Assembly (NCBI GenBank): GCA_900239685.1
Contig: OENT01000435.1
Span: 53,622 to 117,621 of the forward strand
DNA length: 64,000 nucleotides
Direction of reading: 5' to 3'
Source: Rotaria macrura
Lineage: Eukaryota; Rotifera; Eurotatoria; Philodinida; Philodinidae
Shown: positions 12,988-26,400 of the stretch, piece after piece
How positions within the stretch are numbered: position 1 is the first letter of the stretch
How the letters are laid out: each line of letters begins with the position of its first letter
Translations under genes and position numbers: made by a program
Notes under the pieces: model-generated
Database searches by the model: none
What the model saw: only the letters and a program-made list of their open reading frames with translations
What the model was told of the DNA's origin: nothing

Positions 12988-15188
12988 GTGATAGTATATC
13001 TGTAATTTCTTGAGTGCTAGCATTGATGTTTTCTATTCGAAACAAACAATGCAAGTGTTAATCAATCGTTCTAGGGACTTTTCCCTATGTGTTAGAAAGC
13101 TAGTCGGCTGTTGCTGCATCCATGCATAGATCCAGTCCTATTCATTCAGCTAGTAGAACAGCATCGAAAATCGCCGGAGTTGAACAAATTAGGGCGTCAT
13201 AGTTGTCTTCATTCGTTCGGCTTTGTAATGGAAGAGAAAAGATCGACAGAGCTTTTTGCACACAGAAAAAAAGAGGCAAGAACAAAATGAGTTTTCAATA
13301 ATATCTTCTTCTTGTTGTTGTTGTTGTTGTTAGATGGTATACTAGCATAGAAACGAACTAGAGAAACTAAAGCAAGAAACTTACTACTAGACAGACATGT
13401 TGGAATAGAATAGCGAGACTTTTCATATCTCGTCTGAGAAAAATCATCATCAACTTTTACTCGCATATGTAACATTTCAAACAGTACGAACGCATTGCAG
13501 GCTTGGTTTTTTCATGTATTCAATGATTCATTCGACATTGTCGTAAGTTACGATGTAAATAAACAAATAAATATATATATATATATAAATAGACATAGCC
13601 GATGAAGTACTTCGGAAAACTATATTAGTGAAGACTCAATTTATATTCTACACTTGAAAGCTTAATCAACCAGTTGAAAGCGTAAGATGAATTCTTGAGA
13701 AGAAAAAACTATATATGTATACATATCGACAATCTTGATAAATCGATAAAAATTAGATTTCTATCGTGGAAAATCGATTGTTTTGCAGTATACGATTCTA
13801 TCCGTAAAACCAAATAAATAATCATTATGTATATTTTTAGTGTTATATGATAGCATAAAATGTTTTTATCTGAAAATAGACTCTGACATCTACTTAAAGA
13901 TTTTGCTTAATGACCGCTAAAATACGAATTGTTTACAAGAAAAAAATAATCAGCTGTATAAAGATCAAGATTGTCGAATGTCAATATTTCTTTTTTCTTT
14001 CTTCTTCTTCTATTGACACTAATAATAATAATAAATAATGTCTTTTCGTCTCGAACATATCTATATATATTTTCTCTACGCATAGTATCATTTCGTTTAT
14101 GTATGGTGTTTGAGTCAACAAGCGGAAAATTGTATTTTAATGATGATGATCATTCTGCTTCATCAGCTATTCATAGTAATTGCTAGATGTAATTTTCGTT
14201 ATCTTTTGAAGCAGATGAGCATATATATATATACATCTGTGAATACCTTGAGCAATCTAACAATTGATGTTTATTATATTTGCAAAATAGAGAAGAAAGA
14301 TAGAATACAAGGATGTTCAGAACGTTTCCATGATAGGTTCGTCGGCGCATTTTATCCTCGATGAGTTCGTAACTGCTAACTAAGCGCAAAATGAAGAAAG
14401 AGAAATGACACAGATAAATTGATTGCTATTATTCGTGTATGTTTGTGACTGTTGTAAAGAAACAGAAACAATACATCAACACAACATCCTAGTGATGATC
14501 TTTTGCCAACACAGTTGCCACGTCGTGTCAAGAGATACATACATTTGATGTGTATATATATATACGCGCATACGCATGTTAGATGAAGAACGTCATTTGG
14601 CTAGCATATGAAAGACATCGTACTGCTACTATTGCTGGCGTAATAAAGACAGGAAGAAAAGCTTCTTAGACAGAGTGGTCGCACATTGCCAAGTGCATAT
14701 GAGGAGGATCCTGCCTGCCCGACAAATCAATCTTATCTTCTTCTTCTTCCTGCTTTTGCTTGTTCTAATGTAACAACCGTCGTTGTTTGCCTGTCCTACA
14801 AGTATTCATCATCTTTCTGTTGATGGTGGCCTGGTTGACGTGAGCGCCTGTGTTTTTCTCTCTTCTTGGTCGTTCTCGTTTGCCCGAATCTGGCCATGCA
14901 TTCAAATTGGCCGCTACTATATATAAAATTAGTGGTGATGCAAGAGAAACTGAAGGAGAGAAGGAAAGTCGAGAAAAAAAGAGAAGAGACTTCCTCCTAA
15001 TTGTCGTAACAACCAGCCGATCCACGATTACATATGAAAGACGAGAACGACGAGTTTTCTTATTTTTTTCTTCTCCTTTTTTCTTTTTTTTTTCTATATT
15101 ACTTCTTTGCTTATCGTATCAAGTAATAGCTGTTGGATGGGTGCCGAAACACGTGAATTGTAACCAAATGAAAAGCGAGTATGACAGG

Positions 15189-15190
15189 GA

Positions 15191-15230
<40 letters not shown>
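15189..15230. repeat. GA-rich / (GACA)n simple repeat
   Basis: A pure purine tract on the plus strand made of AGAGAG units followed by several GAGACA units. It explains the E/R/T-rich tail of the chance frame that covers it. Confidence 0.8.
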
Positions 15231-18200
15231 AACATTGAAGATTAGCCTTCTCTTTTAGGCCACTCGTATGAAGCTACTTAGAATCATTGTCATATGTAAT
15301 GTCTTGCTTGTCAACATGTAGACATTGACGATTCTTTTACAACAACAAAAATAAACAACAAAAGATCACCGAAAGACGCAACTATTATTTTACTATAATA
15401 ATGTACACAGCAGGAGGAACTTTGTCATAATAGAAAGGCTCGCTTCCTCATTGTTGAAATGAGTATTTGTCTTTCTGTCTCTCTGTCTCTCTCTCTCTTT
15501 GATTCTACTTGCCAAAGAAGAAAAAGAACGAAGTTCGTCAAAAAAATGTATTTATGTTATGAGAAAAAACACCCTAGGTTGTTGATGCGATGAATATTGT
15601 TGTGTTGTTTTCTTTACTACGAATTATTATTATATTTCTAGATAAAATCTTCATTTATAGCTGACGATAGAAGTTCATATCAATCATCTTATTTTTTTTT
15701 TCATTGTCATCCTTCCGTGTTCATAATCCATTCTTGTCGACCATGCACGATGAAAAGCTATGGTAAATATTACACTATTAATACGTAGAGTTTGTCATAT
15801 GTTTTGTACGTTCGAATTCTGTATATGTGCTATGTAGAAAATAACAGCATGAAGTACTCTTTCTGATGAATGTAATATATTATATTTTTAAAATGTACTG
15901 TAATCTTGAATAGTTATTTATAGGGTTTTCTTTTTTTTTCCTAATTACTGCTACATACTTTCTTTTTGATTGAATTAGAAGTTCACCCCCGAATTCAAAC
16001 GATTTAGAGTCAAAATGAATCATTCTCCATCTTGTAATATACGTTCTGCAAGAATGACTAATCGATAAATAATTTCGAAAACACAGACACACACATATAT
16101 CTATGTATGTATATATATATATATATATGCATTTAGTATTTTCAACTGAGTCGATTATATGTTATTTTACAAAAGAAAACATTCTAGCAAATGCTTACTT
16201 AGTGCACAAACTATGGGTTCTATTTATAATGTCAATTATTAGACTAAGATATAACTAAAGTAGCAATAGAATTCACTTTATTCTAGTATAAACGTATAGA
16301 ATGATTTGATTAAAGTTGAGCGAAACTTTCTAATATTAATAATAATCGATTATGTTTACTTTTTAGACGTAATCGATTTTCTAATAACATAAAAGCGTTC
16401 GTGCTTTCTAGTTCAATAGAAGATCGAGCTTTGTTTATGTCATATGATATAATGACTCAATAAAATAATCAATCATATCTATATGAAAAATCTATAGGCC
16501 ATATAAATAAATCAAAATCATTTATATTAATTAACTATTTATGATAGGAGCATGAGATTTTTTTTTTCGTGTTTGTTAGCATGAATTTTTATTTTCTTAA
16601 ATGGACGTGTTTATCTACAAGAAATAACTCAAAACACATTATGAATACAATAGCTTCTATACTAATTATCTTGAGTGAAAAAGTTAAGTGATAATAAATA
16701 ATTCATAAAATAAGTAGAGTATTAAATGTAAAGGAACTCGTTCTCGATTGAAAAAGAAGAATAGATACATTTAATAAAGAAAAATCAGAAATTCCGAGAT
16801 TAAGACGAATTGTCTAAAGATTATAATTGTTGAATGAATCGATCGAAATCTGAATGTACTCAGATATCGCCAATGCCTTAATAAAAAAAGAACACGAATG
16901 ATTCTAATTAGTATGGTACATCAAACAGTGAAGAGGAAGACATCAACGAATGCATATGGCACAATATCATTGATATGAAGAAATGCGGAAGTGTGCTCAT
17001 CACTAATATATATATTCATTGTTCCGTTCAGAATGTCTTTTTCATTATTAGTTATGATGCTTCTAGAAACTATACGTTAACTATCTCTTACGTATGTTTT
17101 TCCGTTATTTGTGAACTTTTGAAACGTCAACTAATTGAATTGATATCATGTGTAACATTGTTCGAGCGGTACTTGTTATCAATTTGATTGCTTTTTTTAT
17201 ATTTGTTTATACCAAAGTATAACAGATAAAATCAACATTCAACAACTCATAATAGCTTTAATCTTTAAGATTTCATTTAGAAGTCTAGGCATTATTGTTG
17301 TGTTCATTTATTGATAAGTTCATATTGACCTTAAATAATTTCCTTTTCTCGATAAATCTTTGATAACGAAGACACTTTATATTAAAACCTAGTCTTTTTT
17401 TTTTACGAAATATTGAATTTCAACCTTTGATATTCTAACATATCATAATACTCAAGAGAGAAAAAAATGAAAAAAAGAAAACACTTTATGATAAAAACCA
17501 ATAGATTTGGTGAATAGATTTGATCGATGTTAAACATAGGAATAGAAAGATGATTTTATGACCTTAACGATCATAGCTCTATTAATCAAACCGTAATTTT
17601 CTCTTTTTAAAGGCATATATTATATAAATAGATATTTGTGCGGCGATGAAATTAACCGAAAGAAAAAGAACATTCTTAACATGGAGCTCAACAATAAATA
17701 ATAAGCAACGCTGAATTTTATCATGTACGATAGATTATTAGTTTTTATACGATTAAGAAAAAATTGAGATAGTAATTATGTATAAATATCGAATACTAAT
17801 TCAAAAAAAAAATTATAGAAAAGAAAAAAGATCTTTGCTAGGTCGAGAAAGGCTTGTCTTCAAAATATAGAATTTATATAACCTTCGATTGCTACCATTT
17901 GTCGATCTAATTCAATAATTATCTCGAAAGGGAAGATATAAAAAAATACCTCTGGGTATACGTTCTTCGCTTGTCTACGTTCTATTTGTTCTTCTATCTA
18001 AGAGAGATGTAGGCTAAATGTTCTATTAGTTAGAAGAAAAACTAATCTCCGGTATGATGAATATTTTGTTCATATCATTTTTACTTGTTTATCGATGAAG
18101 AAAATAGAAAAATTATCGTTATAATAAAAGAAAAGAACTGCACTTATTGCAATGTAAATGACACAAAAAATTTAACCATGTTTTTTTTCAGAGTCGATAT

Positions 18201-18400
18201 TGGCGTTTTTATTCAGTCGTCGAATTTGTCGACTGCCATGGTCAATTTGTCAAACTGCAGTTTATTCAAGATCTACAGCAATATGTATTTCGTTTTTATC
18301 AATCGTTTCATTACTTTCATCGGTCGCTGCTCTGGAACAAAAAATTACGTATTCACAACAACGAACACAATCTTTATCTTCAATTATATCGATAAATGGA

Positions 18401-18426
18401 ACAACAACAACAACAACAACAACAAT
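18401..18426 (+). repeat. (CAA)n trinucleotide run
   Basis: Eight or so CAA/AAC units lie in the open frame just upstream of the receptor's first ATG. If an upstream start is used they encode a polythreonine run in the extracellular N-terminus, and length variation would be in frame. Confidence 0.75.
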
Positions 18427-18460
18427 ATCTAATATTTCTCGACGACGATTACTTACGACA

Positions 18461-20864
18461 ATGTCTTCATTATCATCAACAATACTGACAACAACAATAA
18501 ATAATGAATTTATAAACACAACTAATATTTCAGAACACGGTGAAGAAGTTAGTCGCAGTCCAACACAGAAGGCTATGATTATTATTATTTGCTCATTAAT
18601 GTGTCTTTTAACAATTGTCGGAAATCTAGTTGTCATACTTTCTGTTTCTATTGTACGAAAATTACAAACAGCATCAAATATACTTATTGTCAGTCTTGCC
18701 GTTAGTGATGTTTTCGTCGGCTTATTTATCATGCCGTTGGCTATGGGTATTACGTCCTTTAATTTTCTTTTCTTTTCAATAAGACTTAATATATAAATAA
18801 TAATTTATTTTTTTAGTGCTTGAAATATCCAATTATAAATGGAGATTAGGTTCAATCATGTGCGACATATGGACATCGACCGATGTTCTTCTATGTACTT
18901 CATCGATATTGAATTTTCTCGTTATATCAATTGATCGTTATTGTATTATTAATCATCCATTTAAATATGCTCCTATGCGTAAAGTTAAATTACTGTCATT
19001 AATGATTGCCGGTGTATGGGTACTCAGTGCACTTGTTTCGTTACCACCAATTCTAGGCTGGGGACGTATGTACCAAATATTGTGTCTATTTGGAGGAACA
19101 GACTAAAACCTTATTGTTGTTTTCGTTAAACTAACTTGTCAATCATCTCAATGGGATAGTTATGCTTGTCGTAGATAAGTATGAAGAGCAATGAGTAGTT
19201 GTTGTTTGTTCGATTACAATATTTGATTACCATCTTGTTAAATCAATGATTGATCATTGTCTTCATCAATTTTGAGACACGAAGTGTTTTGCGAGATATT
19301 AAAAAACGAACTAAGATTTCTATATCTTGTGTTTCTTTTACTTTCCATTGTTAGGATATGTCATGTCAAGATTTTTATGATTTTAAATCGAGACTAGTTA
19401 AATATTTGAGATGAAACGTGACCTAATAATAGAACTATTCTTTAATGTAATAACAATAATGAATAATTCATGATAAAAATTAGACACTTCTCTCTCTCTC
19501 TCTCTCTCTCGTGCCTTTGATCTTCACCTCTTTTTCTTCAAACATATATAAATAACAGCCGTTAAATATTTAAAATTAATTGAAGATCTATGAAGTATTG
19601 GAATATTGTGCGCGATGAACGTAAAACGCATAAATAAAGAAAGATATTTTCCTTCCTGTTTTTTTTCCTATAAAAAGCATAATTTTCAAGTTGAATTAGT
19701 CGGAAACAATTATAAGATAAATGAAATTCGAATGAAAAAAAAAATCATCCGTTACACAGTATCAGTATATTGCACTCGTTTCAATTGTTATGTTTTTCTG
19801 TTTCTGAAACAAACAAACAAAAAAAAAAATAAGAGAATAGAAATAAAACACAATGAACAAATAGTTACATTGAAAATTATACGACTCTATTTTATATAGG
19901 TCCATCGGAAAATCTTCCTATTTGTCAAGTAAATCCAAAATTAGCCTATCAAATATTTGCAACGATGCTTTCATTTTACATTCCCCTGATTGTCGTATTG
20001 ATCATCTATGCTAATATCTATCGAACAGCACGAACGGCCATGGACCCTCGAGCAAGTGTTCAAATGTCTCAATTTCTAACGGGTAGTACATCGGCAAGTG
20101 TAGCACAAGTAACATCAGAAGGTTTGGGACAACTAACAGCGGAAGGATTGGGACCACCGAAATCTGATGGATTAGAACAACAGCAATCGAACGGAAATAG
20201 TTGTTCGTCTCCACAATTGTTTCTAAGCGTATCGAATGCTAATACCACTACTGATGTTGATGATGATGACACATGTTTAGCAACAGGTGGACAACGAACA
20301 CTGAAGCGTTCAGAGACTAGTCCAACAAATAGATCGAAATCAACCAATCTTTTATCTCCAACACGATGTCTAGGCCGCCGTTTAAGTACACCATTCAATG
20401 GTCGTTTGTCAATATTTGTTGCACGACGTTACTCAATGTTGCGTCATGTTCATTTACCAAATCAAAAAGCGATTCGTACTCTCGGTGTTATTCTTGGTAC
20501 ATTTATTGTTTGTTGGCTTCCATTCATGTTATTTGCAATACTGAAGCCTTTACATGAATATATAACAGGTTTATCATCAGGTACACCCAGGCAATTGAAT
20601 GCGCCAGTTTGGCTTGATTCAGTTTTATTATGGTTTGGATACTCATCATCAATGTTAAATCCATTAATTTATTCCAAATTTAATCGAGAATTTCGTATAC
20701 CATTTCGTGAAATCATTTACTGTCGTTGTAAAGGTTTAAATGACAAGATTCGACGACAAGAATATTTAGAAAACATTTATGGTGACCATCATTTACAAGC
20801 ACCCGTACCTTCACATGTGGGAACAACCTCAAGAAATAGCGGCATCCCGAGAGCAGCCGTGTGA
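18461..20864 (+). CDS. Aminergic G-protein-coupled receptor, serotonin-receptor-like
   Basis: Rhodopsin-class receptor for a biogenic amine at the plasma membrane. Exons 18461-18746, 18817-19065 and 19900-20864 join in frame to 499 codons from the first ATG. All seven helices are visible: TM1 about 38-63, TM2 73-95, TM3 110-132, TM4 150-172, TM5 190-214, TM6 370-393, TM7 about 417-437. Diagnostic residues are the TM3 aspartate that binds amines (in CDIWTSTDVLLCT), DRY, FIVCWLP in TM6, SSMLNPLIY in TM7, and a TM3/ECL2 cysteine pair. TM5 reads IFATMLSFYIPL, close to insect 5-HT1/5-HT7-type receptors and lacking the catecholamine serine cluster, so serotonin is the likeliest ligand. Loop 3 is long, acidic and serine-rich with a short SEGLG-type repeat. 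The start is uncertain: the frame stays open upstream to a good acceptor at 18191 and encodes a hydrophobic signal-like stretch plus a polythreonine run, so an upstream exon may exist. Confidence 0.9.
19489..19510. repeat. (TC)n microsatellite in receptor intron
   Basis: A pure TC run inside the 834-bp second intron (19066-19899). The rest of this intron shows no other recognisable feature. Confidence 0.8.
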
Positions 20865-23409
20865 TACGCTGTGATATACATCTAGACAAATTCAAAAACA
20901 AAACAAAAATACGAAAGAATTTTCTTATAGTTGATGACGGTGAATGTATTGAATGCTCAGAACCGGTTTCTTTAATTAATAATATTAAACAAAAACAAAA
21001 AAAAAACATGATGAATAACTTTTATTTTTGTGTTTTCATTTGTTTGTTTGTGTGCGTGTGTGTGTGCTTTTTACGCAATTCATAGCATTTTTGTCTTCTC
21101 ATATTTGTGTGTGTGTTTTTCTGTTCTGCTTTGCAACTTTTATTTTATACGAAAAAAAAACAAGAATGAAATTGCATATAGAAAAAAAAACAAATTTCTC
21201 AATTCCGATGTACTGACTATTAGCAAGATCTTTTTACATTGTAATTCAAGGAGATAGGCAATACGTAGTGAAATCTTTCAATCAATCGATACATCATACT
21301 TGATTGGAAACATGGAGTTTCTTGAGTGCACCAATGAGTTACGATTAGTCTAAAAATAATTTTGTTGATTCGTTTTTGGCTAATAGAACGTCACAGTTTT
21401 ATAAGAGTGTTTAGTAAAAACTCGTACTGTTACACTCGAAAACAATTTGAAAAATTTATTTTTAGATTTCACTACATCGAAAGAGTCATTGAAGATCATC
21501 ATCTTTTTTTTTATGAGAATGACTTCACGTCAAGTTTATTTCTTTGTAAACTTCAAGATTAATATTCATTTGGTCTTGTGTTCTTAAAGAACTATTGTGA
21601 CTATCATTTCAAAGAAATTCCGTACAATGACAGTAATCAGATAGCAGCAGGAATTCTTTTTCACGACTATTCATAAGCCATTAGAGTTAACATGATGCAT
21701 ATGGCTCAGATTCAATAGCGATTAATCAATTATGGACTTTTCTCGGTAAAAGAATAATAATAATCGAGAAGAAATGATCGCTATTTTCAAACAAACTATT
21801 GCAAAACTGAAAGGAAGTCTGTGTCATGATAGATCGGATATTGATTCTTCCAATGCTAACACTTACTCATAGACGCAACAAAGAAAGGCCATCTTTATAA
21901 TGCATTCAAATCAATGTATTATTCGAGAAAAAAAAATTCATTTGTGAAGCTACTTGTATTGAAAATAAAACGAACTCTGTCATCTTTCATGTATCTATCT
22001 CGCACGAATAGAATTATAGTCAACGTACATGTTAATGTAACTCATAGATACATGAATTACGACATGAAGAATTTCCGAAGATGTCAAGATTGTTGTTCTA
22101 CATTTTCTGAGATCATTACTATTACATTCAATCCGTCTTCACTGATTATTTCTACGCCTACATTTTCATGTCAAATTTTTGTTTCACTGTCTATTTTTTT
22201 TTTAATTATATTTCAATCAGCCATTTTCAGAGTTTATCAAAACAAAAAGAAGACAAGTCTTTGTTCGTGTGCGCATCAAATTTGAACAAGTAATATTTCA
22301 TTTTCTATGTCTACAATCAATATAGAATAGAGAAAATTAATGTGAAAAATAAAAACACATTAGGTTAATCCCTATGGAATAAAAAAAAAATGTCAAACAC
22401 GATGCAGCTGCTTAGATTGTAACTGACAACTAATAGTGGCACGTCATTTGGCCTGTGAATTATACCCAATGACAATTTTTGTTTGTCACGTAAGGTGATA
22501 ATTGTAATATGTTGGAGTAAATGCGGAAAGATGATACAAAGAAGCATATTTATCTTTATTTCTATTTCATGAGGCAGAACAAAAGGCAATCTAACATTCT
22601 CAATAAAGAAGACAATTATGTTTTACAAAAATAGTATTTCTATAAAAGGTCTTAATGTTAACATTATCGATTTGATGTGTTACTATGACATAGGGGACGT
22701 ATGCTTTTTCGTTAACAAGAAAAGTTTTCCACAGTGATCAATTAAAAGAAAATTCTTTTTCCTGTATATTATTAAAATCATTCAAGTAGATGTTATTTTC
22801 TGCACAGCAAAAGAAAATTTATTGATTTACATTGAGATGAAAAATTAAAAAAATTAAAATAAAAATAAAAATCTTTCTGAAATAATAATTGTAGTATGAT
22901 AAGTTTGAAAACTTTAAAATAAGATGCAAACATTTGAAATGCGACTTAACGTACAATTCCTATGGATTCTATCTTATGGACATATGATAAATGCTATATT
23001 ATTTTTGGAAACTTTACTTCATTTCACACATATTTTTCATCTCAAATAATACAACCGAACATACAAGTCGATCTACTAAATCGTTCTGGCCTAATTTATT
23101 ATTTCTACTAGATTCTCTTCTTGAGTTTTCTATCATCACTAGCTTAAGCTTTCATGGAAATATCATAAATTCATAAACCTCAAACCACAAACATTATTAA
23201 AATGTTTTGAGGAAAAACAAACGTAATAAAAAATTGTGTTTGTATAATTATGACCGTTTAACATTATAGAATCGATAGGAATTATATGTCAAGTCGTTCT
23301 CTTGACTGATACATACATATTCATTTACAAATAAAAGTAAGATTTTAGTCGCATTTCCTACTATAACAGAATAATTCAATCTTCAATTAAGAACAATTTC
23401 TAGAAATAT
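20865..23409. other. Convergent intergenic region between receptor and ATG16L1
   Basis: This holds the receptor 3' untranslated region (with a (TG)n tract near 21048-21066) and the 3' end of ATG16L1 from the other side. Open frames here (for example 21914-22285) have biased, non-protein-like translations. I see no further gene. Confidence 0.55.
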
Positions 23410-26400
23410 CTAATCACTCCATAGAATCACTTTTCGATGTTTTTCACACGATGCAACATATGTTCCTTCAGGGTGCCATGCTACTGAGGTAACCATTGTT
23501 CTAAAAATAAATACTAGAATAATCCATTAAATATTTGATTGTTTTCATACTTATGTTTCTTCTTGAGTACTTTTTCGCACACTCCATTTGTTGTATTCCA
23601 TATGAATAGAGATCCATCTTGAGATCCAGTACATGCATAGCGACCATCAGGTGATAGTACAGCCTTATTTGTATCTGTACTCACTTGAAAATCATCATGA
23701 CTCAATGTATGTACAACATTGTTTTGTCTCAAATCGATTAATTTAAGTGTATCATCTCTTAGACATGCTAATAATTGATATTTTTCTATTAAAAAAGAAA
23801 TATGGAAATAATATTTTCCTATGAAATTTTATTTTTCATACCAGCATTGAACGATAATGATGTAATCGCTGCATTATATTGTAATTCAGTTCGACATTTA
23901 TCGGTAAATGCATCCCATATGCGAATTTTTTTATCGAAATGTCCACTAATGATAGTACCAGATGCATCTATAACAACCAAATCATGACATTTAGATCCGG
24001 CAAATAATGTTTTTATACCTAAGAAAAGATACATAGAAAGTTAAAAAAGGCTTGTTTTTTCTATTCTTTGAAAATCAATATTACATTGTCGAACTTGTAT
24101 ATCCCATATTTTAATTAGTCGATCAGCACTACCTGTAGCTAATTTTGTTCCCGATATAAATTTACAAGTGTATATAAGACCGTTATGGCCAGTATACGTA
24201 TCTCTGAGTGCTCGATAATCACTATACGACCATAGATATGCTTTTTCACCAGAACAACCGACTAATAGTCGAGTCTATTATTTATTAAATGTAAGAAATA
24301 GTAAATCTTAAGAATAAAAATACTTGTTTACCCCTTCATTATCAAAATCAAGTGCATTGATTGCTCCATGACTACCATCCAATGTACAGAATTTATATGG
24401 TTGACCTGCTGATTGTATTTCCCATAGATGAACTTTTTTATCACTACAACCCGTCGCTAAGATTGATCCAGATGGTTGAAATAAAAGAGTGTATACTTCT
24501 AGTTCAGTACAATCCTAGAATGATGAAAGCGTTTTTCTTTCGTATGACTTTCGTCGACAATCCAACGACTATAGTCGTTGGAATGAAATAATAATTTAAT
24601 CAATAATTTACATGCTTGGCTTTTAAATACAAGAAGAACATCCTTCTAACTCAAGAGAAACTTACGATCTAATTAATATTGAAATCCAGCATAAGAAAAA
24701 GAAAAACAAGTATGCTTTGATTTCAAAAGAGATTTATTATTCTTGTCGGGTTTTGTTTTTGTTTTTCATGAAATCCTAGTTATTATAATGAAGGAATGCT
24801 AATTAGTGTTCCGCTATTTTTCAACATTCTTTCAGATAAGTAAAGAAATAATTATAGAGAATCGTGCTCTATCAATACATATGAGATTTAAGAGCCCATG
24901 AGAAATTTATATATTTGTAACGATGAAGTACAATTAGAGATAGTGGTTTCCTCAGGAAACAGTTATTCTCTTGTTTTCTCAAAGTTTTCAAGTATACATA
25001 GGTCGCAACGGTCTTCTCATAAATTCATCATAAGCCTAAATATTTGCTATTGACTATAGCATGACAACCAACACAAGTTGTCTATTATAAAATAAATACT
25101 GTACAGTACTTCTGCAAGTCATTCAAACAGAAAATACGACAGAAATAGATTCTGATGTCAAAACAAATAGTGCACAACTGACAGTGTCAAATGTAAGCAA
25201 TATGATGATCAACCGAAATGTATTTCTGTTTGAGTAGGAAAAAAAACAGAAGATTTTTCTTGTTTCATCTTGCATATAACATTCGTCTAGATGATCATCG
25301 AAATTGGCGGTATGTTCAATGAAGAATAATTTAAATTAAGAAGGAGACACTGATGTTTCTCCTTTGGAAATTATTAAATTCTATGATCGTTGTTTGAACA
25401 TATATTGGGTGTAGAAGAAAATTTTGGGAGTAGATTGATGATGACTTTACTCAAGTTTCGATGCAGTGATAGAAATGGACTTAAAAATTTTAAAAACTTT
25501 AATTCACTCTGTGACTTTGTTGCAGATAAATGGATCTGATAATTTTTACAATATTCTGTCTGTATCATTTGAAAGCAATTTTCATTGATCAAGATAGTAA
25601 AGTTCCCAATTAACTCGATTATTTTTGGCGTATATCAACATGATGGAAATGGCACATTTCCATTAACAAATCTTAGCCTATCTATCGAATTCATATATCA
25701 GCTCAATTTAAAAAAAAACCTACATATGAGTAGAATATATAGTCTAATAGTGATGGCTCAAGTACTGAAATCTATGAATATGAGTTTTATTTATAATTGG
25801 CATAGCAATCGCTTGTGAAGGATTCTTGTGTAATGTACGCTTGCTTATAAACACAACACCGTATTGCCCATAAAAAATGAAATTGTATTTTCGATCTCTA
25901 GATCTAAATTTATACGTATCTATGAAGAATTCGATTTCTCTAATTAATAGAAAAGACAACCTAACAAGTTTAAAATAAAATCTGTGCACGAAAAAACTAC
26001 TGGCAAAACCAGCGGTTCTCTGAAAACATGCTACACTGCGGTTTCTGAACTAGCACTTGTTATCAGTGACAACTAAAGTTCCTCTCATGGATTCAGAAAA
26101 ACCAACAAGCCTTCGACGGACGGTGTACTGAACATTCGAAAGTCGCATAGTAATAACGGTGATATGTACTAACGATTCGATTTCTTCATTACACAAAGAT
26201 TTTAAAGTAATAATGGGTACGATATCACCTTAACCGTCTTTCAAAACTTTCAGTATTACTTTAATATAAACGAGATTGCATGTATGAAGACATGAAGGGT
26301 ATGTTTCTGTTCAAACCACGATCTCTCGCGTAAATATTGTAATTTTTTCGCAAAACATTTTCTATGCGGAATGACATGTTATAATTGATCACGACCGTTC

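Larger units (their letters stand above)
8635..18190. other. 9.5-kb interval without a convincing gene
   Basis: No exon with family resemblance is visible on either strand. The interval holds an inverted-repeat element (11041-11921), several dinucleotide and trinucleotide tracts ((TA)n near 9565 and 16110, (TTG)n near 13312-13330) and a compositionally richer part at about 12.3-15.3 kb. The left end must contain the CFAP206 promoter; the right part probably contains 5' exons and control elements of the aminergic receptor. Open frames such as 12302-12712 (minus) and 14850-15245 (plus) look like chance frames over low-complexity DNA. Confidence 0.5.

Noticed and set aside
14850-15245. 131-codon plus-strand open frame
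   Set aside because: The second half is a poly-F/L run from a T-rich tract and an E/R/T run from the GA repeat. It looks like simple-sequence translation, not a protein.
18262-18732. 156-codon minus-strand frame
   Set aside because: Antisense shadow of the amine-receptor first exon; its valine run is the complement of the CAA repeat.
19606-19899. 97-codon plus-strand frame in receptor intron 2
   Set aside because: Lysine- and phenylalanine-rich, located wholly in the intron and ending at its acceptor. The receptor is complete without it.
21914-22285. 123-codon plus-strand frame
   Set aside because: No recognisable motif, biased composition and no splice support; probably chance in the convergent spacer.
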